64,000 bases of DNA from assembly GCF_016342265.1 (NCBI RefSeq), contig NZ_JAEIOS010000009.1, positions 186,001 through 250,000 on the forward strand, given 5' to 3'. The notes beneath the pieces are model-generated. The model saw only the letters and a program-made list of their open reading frames with translations. It searched no databases and had not been told where the DNA came from. Below are positions 20,402 through 28,118 of the stretch, piece by piece. The stretch is from Corynebacterium meridianum. Its GTDB lineage: Bacteria > Actinomycetota > Actinomycetes > Mycobacteriales > Mycobacteriaceae. Both the position numbers and the translations under genes were made by a program. How positions within the stretch are numbered: position 1 is the first letter of the stretch; each line of letters starts with the position of its first letter.

Positions 20402-21174
20402 GGTCAGTCATGCTATCAGCCCACCTGACACGATCCGCGGGGTCTTGGGACAATCCGGTGACCGAACCCCGTCGGCCACCGCGAGACCCCCGCGGACCGG
20501 GAATCCCCGGAGACCGGGCCCCCGCCCGGCGAACCCGACTGGCGGTCGGAGATTCCGGAGGACCAACGCCATCCGTACTGAAGGGACCGCCCGCCCGGAT
20601 ACCCCTCAAAGGGGGTTAATGCATCTCCATTCGGATCCATTCCACCAGACAGGTTCAGTATTCGAACATGACAACCACCCCCGCAGTCACCCTACAGTGA
20701 GAATCAGGCCAGGACCGCACACCGGGCCGAATCCCGCCCGGACACCTCACACAGGGAGCTCGGCATCCTTCGCCCATTGACCCCAGACGACAGCCACGCC
20801 CGGGTGGATGAAACCTCTCCGCAGAGCCAGCCAGGAACGAGAACGACCGCTCCACCCACTGACACTACTCACCCCCGGGGGTGGGTAGTGTCACAGATCC
20901 TCCTTAAGACAAAGCTAAAACTGACTACGGGTAAAACCAGTCACCTCAGTGCACGGATACCGCGGATGACGCCCACACCAACCCCCTTCACAGACATTCC
21001 ACCCGGCACTGACTTCCGAATCACATCATCTTTCTGCACGATTCCCCAAAATCGGCCCGAATACCCCCTTAGGATTCATAGAGACTCACCGTGGCTTGTG
21101 TCTGCACCACAGACTTGATCGATTCGGCACAGTCCGATCCGCCACGGACACACCACGAATCACAAGGAGGTCCC
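20402..21174. other. Divergent intergenic region argS / lldP
   Basis: About 770 bases without a supported gene. The argS promoter should lie near 20410-20500 and the lldP promoter nearer 21000-21150. The outstanding element is a 34-bp palindrome at 20860-20893 (separate entry). The final 250 bases before lldP are more AT-rich and could hold a long regulated leader. Short open frames here lack ribosome sites. Confidence 0.55.
20860..20893. promoter_or_regulatory. 34-bp near-perfect palindrome upstream of lldP
   Basis: The half site TGACACTACTCACCCCC is followed immediately by its reverse complement with one A-to-G change, giving zero spacing. It lies about 280 bases before the lldP start. There is no T-run, and no gene end lies nearby on the plus strand; argS is divergent. 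An operator for a dimeric repressor or activator is therefore more likely than a terminator. As RNA it would form a 16-17-bp hairpin with almost no loop. The cognate regulator is not identifiable from this window. Confidence 0.6.
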
Positions 21175-22863
21175 ATGAGGGATTTCACAATTCTCACCAA
21201 TGCGGTGGGCGGAAGCCTGGGACTCTCGGCTGCCGTCGCCACCATCCCGCTCCTGACATTCTTCGCGATGCTGATCTTCGTCAAGGCAAGGGCGCACACC
21301 GCCGCACTCGTCGCACTGCTGGCATCCCTGATCGTCGCGGTCGTGGGCTTCAAGATGCCTGCCATCCTGGCGGTGGCCTCGGCTTTCCGTGGTGGTGTGT
21401 TCGGACTCTTCCCGATCGTTTGGGTCATCGTCATGGCTCTCTGGTTCTACGAGGTGACGGTCGTGTCAGGCCGCTTCGAGGATCTGCGCAGAACATTCGA
21501 CCGCCTGGGAGCGGGGGACATCCGCATCCAGGCGATCCTGATCGCCTTCTGTTTCGGTGGTCTCCTCGAGGCGCTGGCCGGATTCGGTGCCCCCGTGGCG
21601 ATCACCGCCACGATGATCCTCGCGCTCGGCGTGAAGCCCCTGAAGGCCGCTGTCGTCGTCCTCCTCGCGAACACCGCCCCGGTCGCATTCGGTGCCGTGG
21701 CCATTCCGATCACCACCGCCGGCGCCGTCGCTGGGAGGACCACGGAGCAGACGGAGAACATCGCCGCGATCGTCGGCCACCAAGCTCCCTTCCTGGCGTT
21801 CTTCGTCCCGATCATCCTCCTGTTCATCCTGGACGGGATCAAGGGAATACGCGACGCATGGGTCCCCGCCGTCGTCATCGGTTTCTCCTTCGGAATCGCC
21901 CAGTGGGCCACCTCGAACTTCTTCGCCTACCAGCTCACCGACGTCGTCGCCTGCATCTTCTCCCTCGGTGTCGCCGTCGCATTCCTGCGCTTCTGGTCCC
22001 CGCGCGGCGTGCCTGCCATGCGTAAGCGACTCGGGGTCGGCGAGATCAAGGCCACCGAGGAACTGCCCGCCCGCCGCATCTGGATGGCGCTCATGCCCTA
22101 CGCCGTCGTCACGGTGATCTTCGGAATCGCCAACCTCGGGAAGACGATTCCCGATGCGTTGAACGCCGCATCCGTCACATTCGACTGGCCCCTGTTGTCC
22201 GACCGACTGCTCACCGCGGAGGGTACCCCGGTGAAGTCCGCTTACACCTTCGCCTGGCTGTCGAACCCGGGCACACTGCTGTTGATCTCCGGGCTCGTGG
22301 TCACGCTGCTCTACTCGATCTTCAACGAGGGCGGCAGGTACCGCATCACCTTCGCCGGCGCGTTCTCCGCGATGGCGCACTGCATGGTGAAGATGCGGTG
22401 GGCAGCACTCACCATCGCCGCGGTCCTGGCACTCGCGTACGTGATGAACTTCTCCGGGCAGACCGTCGCGATCGGCCAGTTCGTCGCCTCCCTCGGCGCC
22501 GTCTACGGCTTCCTCGCACCGACACTGGGATGGGTCGGCACCGCCGTCACCGGCTCCGACACCTCCGCGAATGCCTTGTTCGGAAAGATGCAGGTCACAG
22601 CGGCGGAAGGTGCAGGCTACAACCCCGACCTGATGCTCGCGGCAAATACCACGGGCGGAGTCGTCGGAAAGATGATCTCCCCGCAGTCGCTGGCCATCGC
22701 CGCAACCGCGGTGTCCATCGACGGCAACGAGGCCGACAGCCCCAAGGAATCCGACATCTTCAAGGCGGTCGTGCCCTGGTCCATCATCATGCTCTTCGCC
22801 GTCTGCTGCCTGGTGTTCCTGCAGACGAACGTCCTGAGCTTCCTCGTCGCGACTGTCGGATAG
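21175..22863 (+). CDS. lldP: L-lactate permease (LctP/LldP family)
   Basis: A 562-residue secondary transporter with about 12-14 hydrophobic segments. Family motifs include GGLLEALAGFGAPVAITA (residues ~150-167), ANTAPVAFGAVAIPI and the C-terminal TGSDTSANALFG together with GGVVGKMISPQSLAIA. It imports lactate (and often glycolate) with protons. A perfect AAGGAGGT ribosome site lies 5 bases before the ATG at 21175; the frame continues upstream without a site. Its position just ahead of lutABC indicates a lactate-use cluster. The window holds no LldR-type regulator gene beside it. Confidence 0.95.
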   Translation: MRDFTILTNAVGGSLGLSAAVATIPLLTFFAMLIFVKARAHTAALVALLASLIVAVVGFKMPAILAVASAFRGGVFGLFPIVWVIVMALWFYEVTVVSGRFEDLRRTFDRLGAGDIRIQAILIAFCFGGLLEALAGFGAPVAITATMILALGVKPLKAAVVVLLANTAPVAFGAVAIPITTAGAVAGRTTEQTENIAAIVGHQAPFLAFFVPIILLFILDGIKGIRDAWVPAVVIGFSFGIAQWATSNFFAYQLTDVVACIFSLGVAVAFLRFWSPRGVPAMRKRLGVGEIKATEELPARRIWMALMPYAVVTVIFGIANLGKTIPDALNAASVTFDWPLLSDRLLTAEGTPVKSAYTFAWLSNPGTLLLISGLVVTLLYSIFNEGGRYRITFAGAFSAMAHCMVKMRWAALTIAAVLALAYVMNFSGQTVAIGQFVASLGAVYGFLAPTLGWVGTAVTGSDTSANALFGKMQVTAAEGAGYNPDLMLAANTTGGVVGKMISPQSLAIAATAVSIDGNEADSPKESDIFKAVVPWSIIMLFAVCCLVFLQTNVLSFLVATVG

Positions 22864-23333
22864 CCACCCCCGACAGCCACATCCCGATGCCCCGCTACGC
22901 CACTCCCCTCCCACGGGACCGTGCGTATCGGGGCAGCGGTGTCTTTACGCATAAAAGTACCCGAAATTGGTTCGATCCGGTTTCCTCTGATCCCTTCGGA
23001 CAAATAGTCGGCTAAATGGATTCGGAGATACAGGTCGGCAGGAATATCCGTTTTGCTGCGAATATGGACAATGCCAAACGGCGAAACAGCGGAATCACAG
23101 CAGAAACGGGTGCGTGCAAATGCCCGAAATAATGGTTGCGACCTGCGAAGTTATCGGCGGAGGGCGCTCCAACCGCGTAACGCGGTGGAACCGCGGGGCA
23201 CACCGGTTTCAGCCGACCCGAAACCACCGGAAGGAGTATCGTGGAAACTATCAGTCCTGCCGCCACATTCACCCACGACGGTTTAGGCAAGGCTTCACTT
23301 AATTAAACAGCCCAACAACAGCGAGGAGCACCC
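22864..23333. other. Intergenic region lldP / lutA
   Basis: About 470 bases without a supported gene. The stretch around 22940-23060 is AT-rich, and the last 60 bases contain TTAGGCAAGGCTTCACTTAATTAAAC followed by a GAGGAG ribosome site, so lutABC probably has its own promoter. A short hairpin CCGCG-TAA-CGCGG lies near 23175. Confidence 0.5.
23283..23301 (+). promoter_or_regulatory. Weak DtxR-like site before lutA
   Basis: TTAGGCAAGGCTTCACTTA agrees at 13 of 19 positions (allowing G at the central S) with the DtxR consensus TTAGGTTAGSCTAACCTAA, and lies 32 bases before the lutA start. LutA and LutB are iron-sulfur proteins, so iron control would make sense. The match is below that of typical strong boxes, and chance is possible. 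Confidence 0.2.
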
Positions 23334-24119
23334 ATGCGTGTCGCTCTCTTCTCAACCTGCATCGGGGACGCGATGTTCCCGGACGCGGTCAAGGCCACCG
23401 CTGTGGTCATCTCACGCCTCGGGCACGAGGTCGTATTCCCCCCGGAGCAGACCTGCTGCGGCCAGATGCACGTCAACACCGGCTACCAGCGTGAAGCGGT
23501 TCCACAGATCGAGAACTACGTCGACGCCTTCTCCGACCCGTCCATCGACTGCGTCGTCGCCCCCTCAGGTTCCTGCACGGGCGCCGTCCGGGAGCAGCAC
23601 GTGCACGTCGCCAAGCGATACGGCAAGAAGGGGTTGGCGGACGCCGCCCAGAAGACCGCCGACAAGACCTACGATCTCTCGGAATTCCTCATCGACGTCG
23701 CCGGAGTCGATCAACTCGGGGCATTCTTCCCCCACCGGGTCACCTACCACTCGACCTGCCACTCGCTCCGCTTCCTCAAGGTCGGTGACCGTCCGCTCCG
23801 GCTGCTCCGCAACGTCGAGGGAATCGACCTCGTCGAATTGCCCCACGCGGACGAATGCTGCGGCTTCGGCGGCACATTCTCCGTGAAGAACGCCCACACC
23901 TCGGCGGCGATGGTCGCCGACAAGGTACGCAACATCCGCGACACCCGGGCAGAGTACGTCACCGCCGGCGACGCCTCCTGCCTGATGAACATCGGTGGGT
24001 CACTCTCCCGGCAGCAGTCGGGAGTGCGGGCCCTCCACATGGCGGAGATTCTCGCGTCCACGAAGCAGCATCCGTGGCAGCCCGACTCCGCGATCTACTC
24101 GAAGGAGGCCATGCTGTGA
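23334..24119 (+). CDS. lutA: Lactate utilisation protein A (CCG-domain Fe-S oxidoreductase subunit)
   Basis: A 261-residue subunit of the LutABC L-lactate oxidase system, which converts lactate to pyruvate. It has two CCG-type cysteine-rich domains, with EQTCCGQMHVN near residue 40 and the second motif DECCGFGGTFSVKN near 180; these ligate Fe-S clusters or bind heterodisulfide-like groups. Further family features are VAPSGSCTGAVREQ and YHSTCHSLRFL. A GAGGAG ribosome site precedes the ATG. The lutB start overlaps its stop by 4 bases. Confidence 0.94.
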   Translation: MRVALFSTCIGDAMFPDAVKATAVVISRLGHEVVFPPEQTCCGQMHVNTGYQREAVPQIENYVDAFSDPSIDCVVAPSGSCTGAVREQHVHVAKRYGKKGLADAAQKTADKTYDLSEFLIDVAGVDQLGAFFPHRVTYHSTCHSLRFLKVGDRPLRLLRNVEGIDLVELPHADECCGFGGTFSVKNAHTSAAMVADKVRNIRDTRAEYVTAGDASCLMNIGGSLSRQQSGVRALHMAEILASTKQHPWQPDSAIYSKEAML

Positions 24120-25672
24120 CCACGCTCCTCGGAACCCCGAAGATGCCGCCCCGCGCCCCGAAGGGAGTCGGACACCTCCGCGGCACCCAGAGCTTCACCA
24201 AGGCTGCGGAGACCGAACTCGACAACGCCACCCAGCGCCGCAACCTGCACAAGGCGACCCACACCATCCGCGACAAGCGGATGCAGGTCATCACCGAGAT
24301 CGACGACTGGGAGCGACTCCGAGAAGCGGGCTCGCACATCAAACGCGATGTCATGGCACGCATGCCGGAACTGCTCGAACAGTTCGAACAGACGGTGACC
24401 GCCCGCGGCGGACACGTGCACTGGGCACGGGACGCCAACGAGGCCGGTGCCATCGTCACCGAGCTGGTCAAGCAGACCGGCGAAACCAACGTCGTCAAGA
24501 TCAAGTCCATGGCGACCATGGAGATCGGCCTGAACGACCAGCTCCGCGAAGCGGGGATCTCCGCACGGGAGACCGACCTCGCCGAGCTGATCGTGCAGCT
24601 CGGACACGACACCCCGAGCCACATCCTCGTTCCGGCGATCCACCGGAACCGCGCCGAGATCAGAGACATCTTCGTCCGGGAGATGCCCACCACCGACGAG
24701 ACCCTGTCCACGGAACCCGCCGAACTAGCCGAGGCGTCGCGACTTTTCCTCCGGGAACAGTTCATGCGCGCCAAGGTCGCCATCTCCGGGGCGAACTTCG
24801 GTGTCGCGGAGACCGGCACCGTCGCCATCGTCGAGTCCGAGGGCAACGGCCGGATGTGCCTCACACTGCCCGAGACCCTCATCAGCGTCATGGGCATCGA
24901 GAAGCTCCTGCCGACCTTCCGTGACTTCGAGGTGTTCCTGCAGCTGCTCCCCCGGTCCTCCACCGGCGAGCGGATGAACCCCTACACCTCGCTGTGGTCG
25001 GGCGTCACCGAAGGTGATGGACCGCAGAACTATCACATCGTGCTCATCGACAACGGTCGGACCGCCGCACTGGCCAACGAGATCGGCCGCGAGGCCCTCA
25101 AGTGCATCCGCTGCTCGGCCTGCCTCAACGTCTGTCCCGTCTACGAGCGCGCCGGCGGTCACGCCTACGGCTCGACGTACCCGGGCCCGATCGGCGCGAT
25201 CCTGACCCCGCAGCTGACCGGTATCGACTCCTCCGACGACCCGAATGCCTCCCTGCCCTACGCCTCCTCACTGTGCGGCGCCTGCTACGAGGCCTGCCCG
25301 GTGAAGATCGACATCCCCTCCGCGCTGCTGGAGCTGCGGCACCAGAAGATCGAGGGGCACAAGCCGAAGATCGAGGGCGTCATCATGGGTGCCATGGGAC
25401 TCGCCTTCGGAAACCGACACATCTGGAACGCCGCGACCCACCTGGTGTTCCTCGGCCGGATCCTCGGCGGCTTCGACGGACGGATCACCCACCTGCCGAG
25501 CTTCCTCGCCGGCTGGACCGACGTCCGCGACACATGCGTACCACCCAAGAAGTCGTTCCGTCAGTGGTTCGACACCGATGAGGCCCGGGAGCTACTCGCC
25601 GAAGCGCGGCGCACCGGCATACCCGGCTCCGAGCACGCCGCCTCCGGCGACGAGAACGGGGAGGAGAACTGA
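24116..25672 (+). CDS. lutB: Lactate utilisation protein B (ferredoxin-like Fe-S subunit)
   Basis: A 518-residue subunit of LutABC. The central LUD domain ([24 protein letters not shown]) is followed by two 4Fe-4S motifs, [14 protein letters not shown] and [15 protein letters not shown], and the C-terminal LutB-specific region. I choose the GTG at 24116, which overlaps the lutA TGA and has AAGGAGG upstream. The frame is open far into lutA, but only as antisense-like Arg-rich sequence. The electrons are thought to pass to the quinone pool through these clusters. Confidence 0.94.
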   Translation: MTTLLGTPKMPPRAPKGVGHLRGTQSFTKAAETELDNATQRRNLHKATHTIRDKRMQVITEIDDWERLREAGSHIKRDVMARMPELLEQFEQTVTARGGHVHWARDANEAGAIVTELVKQTGETNVVKIKSMATMEIGLNDQLREAGISARETDLAELIVQLGHDTPSHILVPAIHRNRAEIRDIFVREMPTTDETLSTEPAELAEASRLFLREQFMRAKVAISGANFGVAETGTVAIVESEGNGRMCLTLPETLISVMGIEKLLPTFRDFEVFLQLLPRSSTGERMNPYTSLWSGVTEGDGPQNYHIVLIDNGRTAALANEIGREALKCIRCSACLNVCPVYERAGGHAYGSTYPGPIGAILTPQLTGIDSSDDPNASLPYASSLCGACYEACPVKIDIPSALLELRHQKIEGHKPKIEGVIMGAMGLAFGNRHIWNAATHLVFLGRILGGFDGRITHLPSFLAGWTDVRDTCVPPKKSFRQWFDTDEARELLAEARRTGIPGSEHAASGDENGEEN

Positions 25673-26343
25673 TGTCCACCGATACCCGCAGCGCGTTGGA
25701 TCGCTCGACGAATGCGGCCGCGAAAAAGGAGATCCTGAAGCGGATCAGGAACGCCCACAAACTCGCGAACACCGCCCCCGGCCCGGTGGAGGTCCCCCGC
25801 GAGTACAACTTCGAACCCGACATGGACTGGCCCGAGATCAAGGAGATCCTGATCGACCGGCTCCTCGATTACAAGGCCATCGTCGAGGAGAGCATACCGG
25901 ACAAGGTCGGCGACACGATCACCTCGATCCTCAGGGATCGGGGCGCGCACACGGTCCGCTACGCCGAAGGCCTCGACGCCGAACTGTTCTCGGGTTTCGA
26001 CGGTGACGCCGGGCCCGACGACTGGGACACCGACCCCCGGCTTCTCAACGAGGTCGACGTGGTCGTCACCGACAGCAGGGTCACCTCGGCGCAGACCGGC
26101 ACGATCTGCCTGGAAACCGGCCCCGAATGCGGACGCCGTGCCCTGACCCTCGTCCCGGACTGCCACATCTGCATCGTGCGCCGCGACAGCGTCGTCTACG
26201 GAATCCCCGCGATGATCGAGCGCCTGGATCGCCGCCAGCCGATCACGATGATCTCCGGCCCGTCCGCGACCTCGGACATCGAACTCAGTCGCGTTGAGGG
26301 GGTTCACGGCCCCCGCACGCTGATCGTCGTGATCGTCGACTGA
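25672..26343 (+). CDS. lutC: Lactate utilisation protein C (LUD domain)
   Basis: A 223-residue LUD-domain protein, third subunit of LutABC. The conserved stretch [40 protein letters not shown] and the C-terminal [31 protein letters not shown] are diagnostic. The ATG overlaps the lutB stop (TGATG), so all three genes are translationally coupled. A hairpin 27 bases after the stop ends the operon. Confidence 0.94.
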   Translation: MSTDTRSALDRSTNAAAKKEILKRIRNAHKLANTAPGPVEVPREYNFEPDMDWPEIKEILIDRLLDYKAIVEESIPDKVGDTITSILRDRGAHTVRYAEGLDAELFSGFDGDAGPDDWDTDPRLLNEVDVVVTDSRVTSAQTGTICLETGPECGRRALTLVPDCHICIVRRDSVVYGIPAMIERLDRRQPITMISGPSATSDIELSRVEGVHGPRTLIVVIVD

Positions 26344-26369
26344 GCGTTCGACCGGAACTGCGACGGTCT

Positions 26370-26402
26370 GATACCGGGTGCCCCGACGGGGTACCCGGTA
26401 TC
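26370..26402 (+). terminator. Terminator hairpin after lutC
   Basis: GATACCGGGTGCCCC and GGGGTACCCGGTATC form a long stem with one bulge. No clear T-run follows (TGTCACTCT), so it may act weakly or together with Rho. Confidence 0.65.
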
Positions 26403-26720
26403 TGTCACTCTCCGCAGGCATCACCCCGGCCCGTCAACGGCCCACGTCCGTTCCGTGCCCCGGCGCACCGCGATCGCCCCCACTCCCGGAGAGACCGTCG
26501 AACCTGATCCCGTGGCGGACACCGGGGTGTCCGCTCGTCCCACGGGTCGCGAGCGACAACTTCCGTACAGGGTGTGCCGTACCCGTGGTAACCCCGCTGC
26601 GGCGCAGACACCGGTGGATGGGGGAGCAATTGGTGACCGACCCCCTCCTGGTGCTAAAGTTATCCACGTTGCGCAGTCACCGAGACCGGTTCACCGGCCC
26701 GCCGAGGACCGCGTTGACAC
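26403..26720. other. Spacer upstream of tRNA-Arg
   Basis: About 320 bases with no gene. The last 100 should hold the tRNA promoter: TTGGTG near 26630 and TAAAGT near 26655 are possible -35 and -10 elements with 19-base spacing. Confidence 0.4.
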
Positions 26721-26796
26721 GCCTCCGTAGCTCAGGGGATAGAGCATTGGTTTCCGGTACCAAAGGTCGCACGTTCGATTCGTGTCGGGGGCACCA
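26721..26796 (+). tRNA. tRNA-Arg (anticodon CCG)
   Basis: A complete cloverleaf can be drawn. The acceptor stem is GCCTCCG / CGGGGGC with one G-T pair, the D-arm is GCTC...GAGC, and the anticodon stem is TTGGT / ACCAA with loop TTCCGGT, giving anticodon CCG. The T-arm is GCACG-TTCGATT-CGTGT, the discriminator is A, and the 3' CCA is encoded. It reads CGG arginine codons. A strong terminator follows 7 bases later. Confidence 0.95.
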
Positions 26797-26803
26797 CCGA
26801 AGT

Positions 26804-26842
26804 AAAGGAGCTTCACCGCGCTGGCGGTGAAGCTCCTTTTTA
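26804..26842 (+). terminator. Rho-independent terminator after tRNA-Arg
   Basis: A perfect 16-bp stem AAAGGAGCTTCACCGC / GCGGTGAAGCTCCTTT with a GCTG tetraloop and a run of five T. Confidence 0.95.
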
Positions 26843-26941
26843 CTGTTTGCCCGGCGTCGGTTCGGCCGACCTCCCGGTCGGTTCGGAGTCGGGGCCGGGA
26901 GATCGCCTCCCGTGGACCCGCCGTCCGGGGGCCGCCCGGAT

Positions 26942-27184
26942 TCAGGCGTCCGGACCGGGCATGATGAACCACATAACGAAGTAGAACAGCATCTGGGGGC
27001 CGGGGAGCAGGAACGACGCCACGAACAGGATGCGCAGCAGGGTGCTGTTCATACCGTAGGTCTCCCCTACTCCGCCGAGGACTCCGGCAACCAGTTTGTC
27101 GGTCCCACTGCGACGCAGTCTCCGTTGGAGGAGTGGAGTATCGGCCTCGTTGTGTCGGTCGTTGGCAGGGTTCTCGTATTCCAT
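26942..27184 (-). CDS. PspC-domain small membrane protein
   Basis: An 80-residue protein. The segment LRRSGTDKLVAGVLGGVGETYGMNSTLLRILFVASFLLPGPQMLFYFVMWFIMP is the PspC pattern: a basic start, a GVxGGxxxxxG loop, then a membrane helix pair. PspC proteins sense or answer envelope stress in other bacteria, and many actinobacterial genomes carry several short stand-alone copies. The N-terminal 25 residues are polar and acidic. It is transcribed leftward, ending 100 bases from the tRNA terminator. Confidence 0.85.
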   Translation of the reverse strand: MEYENPANDRHNEADTPLLQRRLRRSGTDKLVAGVLGGVGETYGMNSTLLRILFVASFLLPGPQMLFYFVMWFIMPGPDA

Positions 27185-27371
27185 GGGTCACGCCTTTCTC
27201 TCCTGCAGGGGACGGGTTGGTCGGTTATCTCCCCTACACACCCAATTCTCCGGGCTTCGGGCGTGACCGGCATCAGGGATATCCCCGATCTTCCCCCGAT
27301 CTTCGCCCCGGACAGCTCCCCGGTCCGCCCGGGGGATTTCAGGTGCCCGGCGGGCGTCCGGAAGACTCCGG

Positions 27372-27905
27372 CTACGCGGGTTCGTCGTCTGCGGCGGGAA
27401 AAGCGTGCTTCTCGGGGTCGACCCCCTTCGCACCCGGAACATCATCGACCGCGAGCATGGTCTCGAGCAGCCGGGTCAGGTGGGGGATGTCGGCGGGGTC
27501 CAGGCCGTCGAAGATGAGCCGCCGGACCGATTCGACGTGCTCGGGTACCGCGGCGACGAGCCGTTCGGTCCCCTCCGGGGTGATCTCCACGAGCACTCCC
27601 CGAGCGTCGCCCGGGCACCGCGTCTTGGTCACGAGGCCGCGCCGCTGCATCCGGGTGATCTGGTGGGACGCACGTGACCGGTCCCAGTCGAGGTCGACGC
27701 AGAGATCCCGGAGCCGCATCTGGTGCCCGGGGTTCTCGGAGAGACTGACGAGGACCGCAAACTCTGACGTCGACAGACCGTGATCGGCGACCAGTGTCTC
27801 CTCGATGCACCTGCTCACCTTGCGCACGGTGGCGAGGAGCAGCCGCCAGAACGCTTGCTCCTCATGCGAGAGCCAGCGTGGGGCCGATTGGGGATCCCTT
27901 TTCAT
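27372..27905 (-). CDS. MarR-family transcriptional regulator
   Basis: A 177-residue winged-helix repressor or activator. It shows the helix-turn-helix region FAVLVSLSENPGHQMRLRDLCVDLDWDRSRASHQITRMQRRGLV, followed by the wing (TKTRCPGDARGVLVEITPEGTERLVAA) and the C-terminal dimer helix. The LDWDRSRASHQITRMQRRGLV recognition segment is typical of the MarR subgroup common in Streptomyces and Corynebacterium. The acidic tail is not conserved. The ATG at 27905 is preferred because the upstream frame is not family-like. Target genes are unknown; no efflux gene is adjacent. Confidence 0.9.
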   Translation of the reverse strand: MKRDPQSAPRWLSHEEQAFWRLLLATVRKVSRCIEETLVADHGLSTSEFAVLVSLSENPGHQMRLRDLCVDLDWDRSRASHQITRMQRRGLVTKTRCPGDARGVLVEITPEGTERLVAAVPEHVESVRRLIFDGLDPADIPHLTRLLETMLAVDDVPGAKGVDPEKHAFPAADDEPA

Positions 27906-28118
27906 ACGATCACTGTATCGGGCGTCATGCCAGGTTCGAAATCCCGGAAAGGAACGGCCCGGCCGCTGCGACACCTCCACCCGGTGGGGCTACACGCTGG
28001 TACACACCCGACGCCGGATACGGGAGAGGCGACCCGACCACCCCCATTCAACCCCGTCAAGAAACTCAAGGTACATAACCCTACACCCCGTACGGTGCCG
28101 TCGGAGCCCGGGGGACGG

